Below are positions 49,401 through 59,669 of a stretch of 64,000 nt of DNA, piece by piece. Source of the stretch: Taudactylus pleione (Eukaryota > Chordata > Amphibia > Anura > Myobatrachidae); NCBI GenBank assembly GCA_031769625.1, contig JAUIMM010000550.1:496001-560000 (forward strand), read 5' to 3'. The number at the start of each line of letters is the position of its first letter. Within the stretch, counting starts at the first letter, position 1. The position numbers and the translations under genes are program-made. The notes under the pieces were generated by a model. That model had not been told where the DNA came from. It searched no databases and was given only the letters and a program-made list of their open reading frames with translations.

Positions 49401-51429
49401 CTCGCTCCCAGCACCACTAACACCACCCCCACTACTCACACCCAGCACCACTAACACCACCCCCACTACTCACACCCAGCACCTCTAACACCACCCCCAC
49501 TACTCGCTCCCAGCACCACTGACACCACCCTCACTACTCCCTCCCAGCACCACTAACACCACCCCCAACTACTCGCTCCCAGCACCACTAACACCACCCC
49601 CACTACTCCCTCCCAGCACCAATAACACCACTCCCCACTACTCACACCCTGCACAACTAACACCACCCCCCACTACTTCCTCCCAGCACCACTAACACCA
49701 CCCCCACTACTCACATGTAGCACCACTAACACAACCCCCACTACTCACATGTAGCACCACTAACACCACCCCCACTACTTGCTGCCAGCAGCACTAACAC
49801 CTCCCCCACTACTCGCTCCCAGCACACTAACACCATCCCCACTACTCACATGTAGCACCTCTAACACCACTCCCACTACTCGCTCCCAGTACCACTAACA
49901 CCACCCTCACTACTCGCTCCCAACAACACTAACACCTCCCCCACTACTCGCTCCCAGCACCACTAACACCACCCCCTCTACTCGCTCCCTGCACCACTAA
50001 CACCACCCCCACTTCTCGCTCCCAGTACCACTAACATCACCTCCACTACTCGCTCCCAACACCACTAACACCACCCCCACTACTCGCTCCCAGCACCACT
50101 AACACCACCCCCACTACTCACATGTAGCACCTCTAACACCACCCTCACTACTCGCTGCCAGCACCACTAACACCACCCCCACTACTCGCTCCCAGCACCA
50201 CTAACACCACCCCCACTACTCGCTCCCAGCACCACTAACACCACCCCCACTACTCGCTCCCCACACCACTAACACCACCTCCACTACTCGCTCCCAGCCC
50301 CACTAACTCCACCCCCACTACTCACATGTAGCACCTCTAACACCACCCCCACTAATCGCTCCCAGCACCATTAACAACACCCCCACTACTCACATGTAGC
50401 ACCTCTAACACCACCAACACTACTCGCTCCCAGCACCACTAACACCACCCCCACTACTTGCTCCCAGCACCACTAACACCACCTCCACTACTCACTCCCA
50501 ACACCACTAACACCACCCCCACTACTCACTCCCAGCACCACTAACAACACCCCCACTACTCGCTCCCAGCACCACTAACACCAACCCACTACTCCCTCCC
50601 AGCACCACTAACACCACCCCGACTACTCCCTCCCAGCACCACTAACACCACCCCCAATACTAGCTCCCAGCACCACTAACACCACCCCCACTACTTGCTC
50701 CCAGCACCACTAACACCACCTCCACTACTCGCTCCCTACACCACTAACACCACCCCCACTACTCGCTCCCAGCACCACTAACACGACCCCCACTACTCGC
50801 TCCCTGCACCACTAACACCACCCCCACTACTCGTTCCCAGCACCACTAACACCACCCCCACTACTTGCTCCCAACTCCACTAACATCACCTCCACTACTC
50901 GCTCCCAGCACCAATAACTCCACCCCCACTACTCACATGTAGTACCTCTAGCACCACCCCCACTGCTCGCTCCCAGCACCACTAACACCACCCCCACTAC
51001 TCACATGTAGCACCTCTAACACCACCCCCACTACTCGCTCCCAGCACCACTAACACCACCTCCACTACTCGCTCCCAACACCACTAACACCACCCCCACT
51101 ACTCCCTCCCAGCACCACTAACACCACCCCCACTACTCGCTCCCAGCACCCCTAACATCACCCCCACTACTCTCTCACAGCACCACTAACACCACCCCCA
51201 CTACTCACACCCAGCACCACTAACATCACCCCCACTACTCCCTCCCTGCACCACTAACATCACCCCCACTACTCCCTCCCAGCACCATTAACACGACCAA
51301 CAACCTGCACTACTCACAGCATCATTAAAAACCCACACCCCATGCCCAGTAATCTCTGCTTCAGTAACAAACCACCCCGCCCCACTCCCAACATCATTAA
51401 CCTACCTCCTCCGCTGTCACTCACTATTT

Positions 51430-51960
51430 TTCTTTAGGGAGGAAGCAGGAGCCGAGGAGTGCCGCTCTGTGAAGGGTTTCTAGCTGATGCTGACTTGCTG
51501 ATGCTGACAGGAGAGATGCGCCCAGACCCAGGCTGCTTTGTGCCCGACGTGGGAGCGTCTTGTGATGTCATGACATCACCCTCACGCTCCTATAAGCCCA
51601 AGAAGGCTGGAAGGAACAGCAGGAGGCAGCGGAGCCAGATATGATGTCACGCCACTGAGCAAGTACTTGCTCGGCGCCGCAGTCTGGGTCTGACAGCAAT
51701 TTATCCCGCTACATAGTGAGTGATGGTGCGACATACCGGAAGCCAAATTCTTAACGGTACGTCGCACCCAAGCTTGAAACTTTTAGAAAAAAAATTAAAA
51801 TGTTTAGTGCTGGAAGTGGCGGTATGCCATACCGTTGCATACCGCCACACTTCGAGCACTGCTTAAAATACATACAAGCACATTTTACATGCAGATTATA
51901 TATACATGCAAACATTTCATTTTCCCTTGTGCATACCTGTTTGTATTTGTGCTATTACAC
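51430..51960. other. Sequence right of the satellite, no recognised gene
   Basis: The small open frame at 51459-51644 has no recognisable domain. An imperfect palindrome around GGTGCGACATACCGG and GGTACGTCGCACC (51725-51769) and GCGGTATGCCATACCG with ATACCGCC (51819-51847) suggests a degraded inverted-repeat element. Confidence 0.4.
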
Positions 51961-51963
51961 TGT

Positions 51964-52514
51964 GGACCTTATTCAGAGGCGGCCGTACGGTCTACGACCG
52001 CATGGCCACCTCGATGTTTTGCCAGTGCGCATGTGCACGAGGGAGCCCGCTCCCTCGTGCGCATGCGTGAGACCCGCTACGACCGACAGTGCTGGTCGTA
52101 GCGGGTCTCTTTCCAAAGGGGGCGAGCTGTCGATGTTGATTGACAGCTCGCCCCGTTTGGAAGGCGGGCCGGGGGGGTGGCAGCCCAAACGGAGGTGTTC
52201 CCATGGCAACGCCTGCCATTTGGGGGAGGCCCCACTGACATCACTAGTGATGTCAGTGGAGAGCTTCCGGCTCTGACAGAGCCAGAAGGTCTCTGGGGCT
52301 TATGACAAGTGAGACCCTACCCTAGGGTCTCGTCGTAAGCCCCGATGGTCGCGATGGTCTCTGACCATCGTGACCATCACCCGAGTGGTCGTTAGAGCTG
52401 TGGGTGTTAACCCACAGCCTAACGACCGCAACAGAGGCGGGTGGTCAGGATGCAAGTGGCCGCCCAGTTTCTGAGCGACCGCTTGCATCCTCCGACCGCC
52501 TCTGAATGAGGCCC
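51964..52514. mobile_element. Harbinger-type miniature element, 551 bp
   Basis: Ends are GGACCTTATTCAGAGGCGG (51964-) and, inverted, GGGCCTCATTCAGAGGCGG (-52514). Flanking ACACTG/CAGTGT extends the inverted symmetry, so the exact end and target duplication are unclear. The centre TTGATTGACAGCTCGCCCC with a following G run (52137-52180) matches the element at 14291-14738. Several inner hairpins are visible, such as GAGGGAGCCCGCTCCCTC (52039-52056). Confidence 0.8.
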
Positions 52515-52800
52515 AGTGTGCCCAGCTCTCAGCGCTGGGCTTTACTAATCTAGCCCTACAGTGCTGGGAAACTGGAAGCCAAGCTCCCAGTCCCCAGCAT
52601 TGGCCTCTCAGCTCTGCAGCCTGGGACCATGTACTCCCCCTCAGCAGTGCATAGATGCTGTTTCCCGCTCAGCAGTGGAGGCAGGGGCGTATCTACCCAT
52701 TGGTCAGGATGGCACTCGCCATGGGCGCCGACCAAAGGGGAGGAGCCACCCGGCAGTGCCACCAGTAGGCAAGGGGTGGACAAGTCCCTCGGCCCCCCAA

Positions 52801-52839
52801 GTGTAGGGCAGACCGCAGTGTTAGCGGTCTGCCCTACAC
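52801..52839. other. Perfect hairpin, 16-bp stem, 7-nt loop
   Basis: GTGTAGGGCAGACCGC at 52801-52816 is exactly complementary to 52824-52839 with AGTGTTA as loop. It lies inside the hAT element. Confidence 0.9.
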
Positions 52840-53149
52840 AGTTTACAAACACGCAGCCGCCAGCAGCGGCTGTGTGTTTGTAATAGCAGCCAGCTAATGA
52901 GAGTCTGTCTGACTCCCTTTAGCAGCTGCGTCATCTGCGGAGGGAGCCAGCTGGAGCTCACTAATGAGCTCCGTCTTCCGGCTCCCTCTACAGCATGTGA
53001 TGGGAGACGTCATGACGTATGATGTTTCTCCCATGCAGGAAAAGAGCGGGCGGGACTGGGCGGACAGCGGCGGTCATGTCAGGAGCGAGGATCAGTAAGT
53101 TTGGGTTTTTTTTCTTTGTGTGTGTGTGTGTGTAGGGCGGGGCTCTGAA

Positions 53150-53510
53150 ATAGGGGGTGGCCGATACTGGGGGCAATTTATAGGGTTGGCCACTACTGTG
53201 GGCACTGAAATAGGGGGTGGCCGCTACTGGGGGCACTCTATAGGGTGCCACTATTGGCCACTACTGGGCCACTGAAATAGGGGGTGGCCACTACTGGGGG
53301 CACTGTATAGGGGTGGCCACTACTGGGGGCACTGTATAGGGGTGGCCACTACTGGGGGTAATTTAGGGGGGTGGCCACTACTGGTGGAACTGTATAGGGG
53401 GGACTACTACTGGGGGCACTGTATAGGGGGGATACTAATGGGGGCAATGCAGCATAGGGGGATTGCTACTGGAGGGTTACTACTGGGGGCACTGCATGGG
53501 GGGGGGCGCC
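53150..53510. repeat. 29-bp minisatellite inside the hAT element
   Basis: Repeats of GGTGGCCACTACTGGGGGCA with CTGTATAGG. Two successive exact units start their ACTGTATAG block at 53302 and 53331. Outer units are degenerate. Confidence 0.85.
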
Positions 53511-53565
53511 AGTCCATTACATTGCCTGGGGCGCTTGGATCCCTAGATACACCCCTGAGTGGAGG

Positions 53566-54271
53566 TACAGGGAGCTGGCATCCCCTGTCCCCCAGCATGC
53601 GGCCACTCTGCTCAGTAGTGATGGGGGGCGTGGAGCCAAGCTCCCAATCCCTAGTGCTCAGCTGCTTAACTAGTGCTCCACAGGGAGCCGGCTTGTCCAG
53701 TCTTCCTGTGTGCAGCTCTCACCCCTGCTGCACTGGGACACTTGTCCCGGCTGCAGAGGCTTCCGGTCGCTCTCCACACTGGGGGTCTGAGGAGTGGGCT
53801 CTCCCTTTCCCCCAGCGTATGTGCAACCCAGCCCTGTGGAGCTAAGGGACCCCAGAGCTAGGCTCCCAGTCCCCAGCTGGGAGCGCAAAGCAGCTCCTTG
53901 CACCATGTTCACACTGGTTAACATCCCTTAACACTGCGGCTGCCATAGCATATCTCTGGCAGCTGCAGAGGTTAAAAACAGTTCCCGGGGGGGATTGTGC
54001 TGCAGCGGCCACTGGAGAGGGTCCAGGTCGCAGCAGCTAATATATTTAAAAATATTATTTTTTTTTAACCACATGGCGCCTAGCACCGGTAATACATTTA
54101 AACGCGTGGAGCTTAGCACTTACACCATGTAAAAGATGGCATCGCAGCACGGGGTTAACCTCTTCAGTTCCGTGCCCACCATCAGCCACGTGGGGGGAGC
54201 CGGCTGAGGCACTGGGACCAGGCAACACCCTGTATTCTCTATAAAATGTTGTGATGTCTGTGGAGGAGGTT
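53566..54271. other. GC-rich unique sequence, no recognised gene
   Basis: The phrase GCTCCCAGTCCCCAGC and near copies recur on both sides of the hAT insertion (52588-52603, 53639-53655, 53859-53877), so the hAT element landed in a degenerate GC-rich repeat. The frame at 53342-53845 starts inside the hAT minisatellite and is not a gene. Confidence 0.4.
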
Positions 54272-54870
54272 GGGCCTGATTCAGAGCCGTTCGCTATTTG
54301 CGGTCGTTCGTTCAAAAACAAGGGGTGGCTATTCAAATGATCCGTTCGCAAATTGCAGTCTGTTCACACCTCTAAGTCTGAACGAGCGAGCAAAACATAC
54401 GCTCGTTTATTTGTTAAAAACGCCCCCTGGCCACTCGCACCATACGTCATGTCCGCTATTTATTAGATTAATCGAGTACATCGACCAGCGTATGAACTGC
54501 TCGCTATTCTTGTGGTTGGTTTTTGCTACCACAATCTTGCGAGCAGTTCTGGCTATAAAATAACCCAGTGACGTGGTCAATGACGCTGCTGTATTAATTA
54601 TGCACACCCATAAAACGCCCGTTTTGACCTTTAAGCACGCCTGAGTTCGGATCTCCACTCCCCATTTTCAAGCACCTTCCCCTGTTACCACCCACATACG
54701 CCTCATTCTGTCACTCAAAATAGCAGGCATTCGCTATATTGCGAGCACATGAATTTCGGCCGCACTGACTGGTTCGCGCATGCGTATAACGATCCGTACG
54801 CATGCGCAGATGTGCGAACATCGCTCGGAACGAGCGTACTGCCGCTAGCGAGTGGCTCTGAATGAGGGCC
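54272..54870. mobile_element. Harbinger miniature element related to the 6000-13123 transposon, 599 bp
   Basis: Ends are GGGCCTGATTCAGAGCC (54272-) and, inverted, GGCCCTCATTCAGAGCC (-54870). The right 110 bp share CATGCGCAG, GAACATCG, GAGCGTACTGC and GCGAGTGGCTCTGAATGA with the right end of the complete Harbinger (13030-13123). A second block (about 54640-54740: CACTC, CACC and CTGTCA motifs) resembles 12905-12985. It has no coding. A clean 3-bp target duplication is not evident (GTT versus ATT). Confidence 0.85.
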
Positions 54871-55159
54871 ATTGTGCGGTATTGTTCCTATAATTATGCC
54901 TTCCTGGTGTAGTATCATAGTTATCCTCTGGTCCAGAAGAATCCGCATCTGATGAGCTGTATTGATAATTTGTTGATTTGAAATCCGTATTTTGTCCGTA
55001 ACTCCACCTAAAATGTGACCTGTGGCAAAATCTCTTGTCACTGGTAAATTTGCTCTTTTTTCCATCTATCATCTGTTCGTACTCTTGTAATTCAACTTTG
55101 TTTCTTTCAAAACACTTCTGAAATATTGTGTTTTTCCCCCAAGTTTCTAGTTTCTTTCC

Positions 55160-55760
55160 TAGTTCTGGTCTACACCACAGTGGTTACATGACCACCTAGC
55201 CCTGCACACCAGATTTCCCTAGTGTGTACAAGACCACCTAGCCTAGCACAGCAGGTTCCCCTAGAGGTTACAAATCACCTAGTCCAGCATGCAAATCATC
55301 TAGCCCAGTAGTTCTCAAACTCGGTCCTCAGGACCCCACACAGGTCGCGTTTTCCAGGTGTATTCATTACTCACTGACACATTTTAAAAGATCCATGGGT
55401 ATAACTAATTATTTCATGTGTGATTCTGTGAGGAGTCCTGGAAAACATGCACTGTTTGGGGTCCTGAGGACCGAGTTTGAGAACCTGTGATGTAGCCCAA
55501 CATACCAGGTTCCCCTAGTGGTTACAAGACCACCTACTGTAGCCCAGCACACCAGTTTACAGCCCAGCACACCAGGTCCCCTAGTGGTTACAAGAGAATC
55601 TGTGAGGAGAACTGGAAAACATGTACTGTTTGGGGTCCTGAGGACCGAGTTTGAGAACCTGTGATCTAGCCCAACATACCAGGTTCCCCTAGTGGTTACA
55701 AGACCACCTACTGTAGCCAAGCACACCAGGTCCCCTAGTGGTTACAAGAGCATCTATACA
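55160..55760. repeat. Degenerate minisatellite with a duplicated segment
   Basis: Repeats of CCAGCACACCAGGTTCCCCT then AGTGGTTACAAGACCACC. Part of the array plus the right half of the inserted element is duplicated: 55425-55560 resembles 55605-55745, offset about 175-180 bp. The open frame of 105 codons on the minus strand is a by-product. Confidence 0.75.
55307..55490. mobile_element. hAT-like miniature element, 184 bp
   Basis: A perfect 27-bp inverted repeat lies at 55311-55337 and 55458-55484 (core CTCAAACTCGGTCCTCAGGA). Flanks are TCTAGCCC (55299-55306) and TGTAGCCC (55491-55498). The duplicated right end at 55665-55672 reads TCTAGCCC exactly, so the original 8-bp duplication was probably perfect. 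Confidence 0.8.
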
Positions 55761-56544
55761 AGTATCTTAACAAAATCAAAACACAATTTTGTTGCATAAA
55801 TAACACACAGTGTTAAATATCTATAACACTTTAAGATATTGCATCAGTGGGTTAACACCACAACATAAAATCCTATGTTGGGGAGAGCTACTGTATATTC
55901 ACAGTCCCAGAGTACTGCCAGTCATTAGGTTCTTTACTGCTATGCCAACAAGGTTGTAATCAGGTCCAAAGTTGACCTGCTTCCATAAGGTGCACAAAGA
56001 GGTGAAAAGGTTCTCTGCATGGCTCATATTCACTTTGGATGTCCACAAAAAGATGAAGTCAGTTTGTACATTCCATATAAATCCTTACTAGCCCAGCACT
56101 ATCTATTAGTCAGTACTGTCATACCAGGTGGTAGCCTGGTCAGATTTCCATTTTGAAGTCTCTGTCAGTGGAGCGAGTACTGGAATAATTTCCCTCGACT
56201 GATTGCAGGGATAGTGCCAACTTCTCCTCATTCCTTATGTAGGCATCAACTCCCCTGTAGTGTTCAACACTGGCATGTCTAGCTGGACATGTCTAGTGGG
56301 TCTCACTTGTTAATAAAAATTTGCACGATCATCATGATTTCAAAGAATATGGAGAGGCACCTCCTGATTCAACCTCTTACAATATTTTTCAGCAAGACCC
56401 AAATGGCATTTCAGGTGAAGTATGTTCGACAGCTAATGTATGAAGTAATTCAATGTGAAGTTAGAGCAGTCAGCACTCAGGGTGACCAAGTTGAGGTAGT
56501 TTTTTCTGGGAACCCCGGTATAGAATACAGGGGATGTAGTTAAT
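55761..56544. other. No recognised content
   Basis: Unique-looking, AT-leaning sequence. The small frame at 56289-56543 has no recognised domain. Confidence 0.4.
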
Positions 56545-56689
56545 AGACCGGCGGACACAATACCGCTGGTCTAAATCCCGACTATACATGCCCAACACGT
56601 GACTTAAGATAGGTGTCAAAATATCATGGAGCCTATCTTAATCCTGATGCCGGAAGCTCATCCCCCGCCATCCCGATCGTCAAGAGTCG

Positions 56690-56940
56690 GGTAAGTATAC
56701 TACTTAGCCCGGGAGGGAGGGTTATGTTTAGGGACCCCCGGGGGGCTTAGGGTTATGCACCCCCTGGGGAAGGTTAGGGTTAGGTACCACTATGTTGAGG
56801 TTAGGTTAGTCACCTCCCCTGGGAGGGCTAGGTGTAGGATGTGAGAAGAGGGGGTTAGGTTTAGGCACCCCCCCTGGCAGTTTTAGGGTTAGGCACCACT
56901 AAGGGAGGGTTAGGGGTAGGGAAGGGATGGCTAGGGTACT
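56690..56940. repeat. Degenerate GGTTAGGG/TTAGGCACC repeat
   Basis: Irregular units of GGGTTAGGGTTAGG, TTAGGCACC and CCCCCTGGG alternate over about 250 bp. The telomere-like TTAGGG match is internal to a longer, more complex unit of roughly 35-45 bp, so this is a dispersed repeat, not a telomere. The flanks (CCGACTATAC at about 56578; GGCGTCGGGATG at about 56950) suggest it is the core of a small element. Confidence 0.6.
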
Positions 56941-57085
56941 TACCAGCTGGCGTCGGGATGTCCTCCTGTAAAGCTGCTGTAGTCAGGAGTTGAATCGGTG
57001 GCTAAATAGCTATCTGTATTTCAATACCATTCCGAATACAGTGGTACTGTGATGTATTGTTAGTGAAGATACAGAACTGTATTCA

Positions 57086-57460
57086 GGACCTGATTCACTA
57101 CAGAATGCAACTGCAAATGCAACAGCTATGGCGCACTCAGTTCAACTGTGATAGTATGCTAATCCATTGATTGCAATGCCGCCACTGCACTACATAAGGA
57201 TGCCCACTTTACCTTACACACATATGTAGTGTTTAGCAAGACTGCGAAAACATCTGTAGAATTGAGTACCATCGCAGCCTCACGCACACTTGCACAAGCC
57301 CTGACCTTACTCAGGAATTTATGCATGCCCTTGCAACAGTGTTCAAACTCACTGGCACGCCTGTGTTCAGCTGACCATGCCCCGTTACCACCCACAAACG
57401 GCACTTCCTGTCAATCATGCTGCGATGGGTCTGCGGAGTCACTGCAATAGCAGTACTGTA
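57086..57460. mobile_element. Harbinger-like miniature element, truncated
   Basis: Begins GGACCTGATTCACTACAGAA (57086-57105) and contains CCGTTACCACCCACAAACGG (57382-57401), close to a block in the element at 54272-54870 (CCTGTTACCACCCACATACG, 54682-54701). No matching right terminal repeat is found; the element seems cut at about 57460. Confidence 0.5.
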
Positions 57461-58810
57461 CTTAGGGATTTGAAGGCCCCATCGCAAAAGTTTGTAAGGG
57501 CCCCTATGGTGAAAAACATATAACACGTAACTTTGACAAGTAAGATGGGTCCCCCTAAGCTCTGCACCCCTTGTACCTGTGGTAGATACACCCATGTGTA
57601 TAGGGGGCTTCTAATAGTTATCCTCCTACAGTCTCACTACATTCCATACTCTCTATGGTAGAACAGGAGCTAAGTGTAACAGAGAAACATTACTATGGAA
57701 ACAGGTTTAGGAATAGACGTTCCCTTGATCTGGGAATTGTGACAAAACTGTAAAGATGTAGCTAAAGGATAATGTGACTAAAAATCTCCAGTAGGCTGTC
57801 AAACCATAGGACATAGTAAGAAGCTCCCTGTCGGCTGGAAGGTAAAGGTTTTAGACTTTCCCATACAGCTGCTCAAAAAGTATGGTTCCAATTGGCTCCA
57901 AGCCACTAAATATGAGCCCTTCAAATTGTATTATTTTCAATACTTTAAATGTCATCTGTCAAACCAACAACATATCCGTCTTTACTGGCTGTAGGAACCT
58001 GATATGTAAAGGAGGATAAAATGCATATAGCGCAGGCAAGAATAGACGATACGGACCTGAAGAAAGTGAATTGACCATCAACTGCACCCTGATCTGGTGT
58101 CCTAGGTGTAGGACGTTAACTGCTGCCACCATCTGGCTTCTGTACCTGTAACCAATCACACTTCTTGGGCACTATATAGCTGCTACAGTACATCTGTGCA
58201 TGTTACTCTGAATGAATTCTTCATGGCTGCTTACTGTGGAATATACTACTGTGTACTGTAGCTTGCACAACATTGCTTTCAGGAACAACTCAGGACAGTT
58301 GGGCATAGATTCAAGTGTTGATTTTAATCTGCTGATCACAGTAAAACACAGCTGTGCAGGTGTAAGCGTTGTCATAGGAACAGGTATAGTCTAATAGGAT
58401 GGCACTTATTTGGTCAATTATATCTTATATGAGCTGTAAGAGTAAGTCCCCAAAGACGCTGCCATGGCATTTGAAAAGCTGGGATTACCAGGAAGTGGAG
58501 CTCGATTCACACTGCTTGGTGGACTTCTGGTATGCAGCTCTCAAGTCCCCAGACACAGAACCAAAGGAGTAGATGTTTAACATCGCCTGACATTCCCTAG
58601 ATCAATGTAGCAAACCCCACTTGACCACAGGTGATCATATAGTTATTATACATTGCTGTTCTATAAAAAATAATTATATAATAATTAAATATTTACCCCA
58701 TTGTATGAGATGTTATAGATGTGTTCACATACCAATATACCTAAATCGCTCCAAATAGTACCATTTGGCGCAACACTAAAAATGCAACTAAGCCTCGTAA
58801 TGCTTTCTTA
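57461..58810. other. No recognised gene
   Basis: Short open frames of 60-70 codons on both strands have no motif. I see no repeat family with confidence. Confidence 0.4.
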
Positions 58811-58811
58811 T

Positions 58812-59230
58812 TAGAGATGTGCGCTGAGCCCCGTTTTTTTGTTTTGGATCTGGATTCATCTTCATGTTTTTGTTTTGGATCTAGCTTTTTTATTTTTTTT
58901 AAATTGATAAAAAGTTTTTAAAAACAGCTAAAATTAGCTCCTGAAAAGAGCAGTCATTCGCGATGATATGACTTCAGGGTTTATGACCCAAGAGTCCTAA
59001 TGCACAAGCGTCGGGTGATGCATGGAGGAAACTGGGAGGGAACCGAATGGATCCCTCTGAGGGAAGATTCAGAAGAGAAGGTCACGGGTCCAAGCTCTGG
59101 AAAGTAAAGCACTGCTGTTTTCTGAGTTTTGGTCCCATTCCCCATTAGCACCAAGCTCCAGAATGCATTACTTTCCAGACCTTGAACACGCAGTTTGTGG
59201 TGTTTTGGCTGTTTTTTGCTTTTAGTACAT
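58812..59230. repeat. Likely dispersed repeat with TTTTGGATCT motifs
   Basis: Begins TTAGAGATGTGCGC and holds repeated TTTTTGTTTTGGATCT phrases (58836-58851, 58869-58883) and later TGAGTTTTGG and TGTTTTGGC. I recall a similar low-complexity repeat (RAGATGNGCGC then TTTTGG repeats) in frog genomes. No terminal structure was defined. Confidence 0.4.
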
Positions 59231-59493
59231 CCTGCCCCCTATCCTTACCATAACTCTCTTTAATCTATTTATTAGTGAATAGGGTTAAATATATTTTCAT
59301 TATAAACGCTCCTAAGCTTCTTTTCAACAAATACCTCTCTACCGTCAGTATATTACCTTATTGCTATAGATTTATATGTGTAGTCAAACTATGCATCTAA
59401 TGTGCAGAAAAGATTGATTTTTATTGTGTGATAGGTCAATGTGGAAGAAATGTCAGTTTATAAGGAAAAACAGATCTACTGACATATCTCTAT

Positions 59494-59666
59494 GGGGTAC
59501 ATTTATTAAAGGTTCTAAAACAGAGAACCTTTGGTGTTGCCCATAGCAACCACATTCTAGCTGTCATTTCTCTATTGCATTCTGGAAAATGATAGACAAG
59601 ATCCGATTGGTTGCTATGGGTAAGACCTCCAATTGTATGTTTTAGAAGTCTTAGTAAATCTACCCC
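59494..59666. mobile_element. Short Harbinger-like miniature element, 173 bp, TSD TAT
   Basis: The left end GGGGTACATTTATTAAAGG and inverted right end GGGGTAGATTTACTAAGAC, each continuing to TTCTAAAACA, form imperfect inverted repeats of about 29 bp. TAT flanks both sides (59491-59493, 59667-59669). The interior holds inverted TTGCCCATAGCAACCA (59536-59551) and TTGGTTGCTATGGGTAA (59606-59622). Confidence 0.7.
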
Positions 59667-59669
59667 TAT

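Larger units (their letters stand above)
15205..51300. repeat. 36-kb satellite array of a 34-bp unit
   Basis: A typical unit is 16506-16539, with core CACCACCCCCACTACT. About 1,060 copies run in one direction without interruption. Unit variants differ mainly after ACTACT: CGCTCCCAG, CCCTCCCAG, CACACCCTG or CACACCCAG, and CACATGTAG. A one-base length change in the C run (five or six Cs) is common. The + strand unit is 19 C, 9 A, 4 T and 2 G, a strong strand skew. Most units carry TAA in CACTAACACC. Because 34 is not a multiple of three, frames close quickly, so apparent proteins of about 60 residues inside the array are artefacts. The left edge is sharp; the right edge decays over about 130 bp to 51430. 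Confidence 0.97.
52682..53557. mobile_element. Non-autonomous hAT element, 876 bp, perfect 8-bp TSD
   Basis: Ends are CAGGGGCGTATCTA (52682-52695) and, inverted, CAGGGGTGTATCTA (53544-53557). AGTGGAGG flanks both sides exactly (52674-52681 and 53558-53565). The CAGGG start and 8-bp duplication are hallmarks of hAT elements. There is no transposase. Inside are a perfect 16-bp hairpin and a 29-bp minisatellite. Confidence 0.92.

Noticed and set aside
15205..51300. CRISPR array
   Set aside because: Units are contiguous variants of one sequence with no unique spacers, in a vertebrate genome with transposons.
53342..53845. 167-codon open frame
   Set aside because: It begins in the hAT minisatellite and runs out through the element end into flanking repeat.
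55409..55726. 105-codon minus-strand frame
   Set aside because: It is built from the duplicated minisatellite and repeats its own sequence.
56690..56940. Telomere
   Set aside because: TTAGGG is only part of a longer irregular unit and unique sequence continues on both sides.
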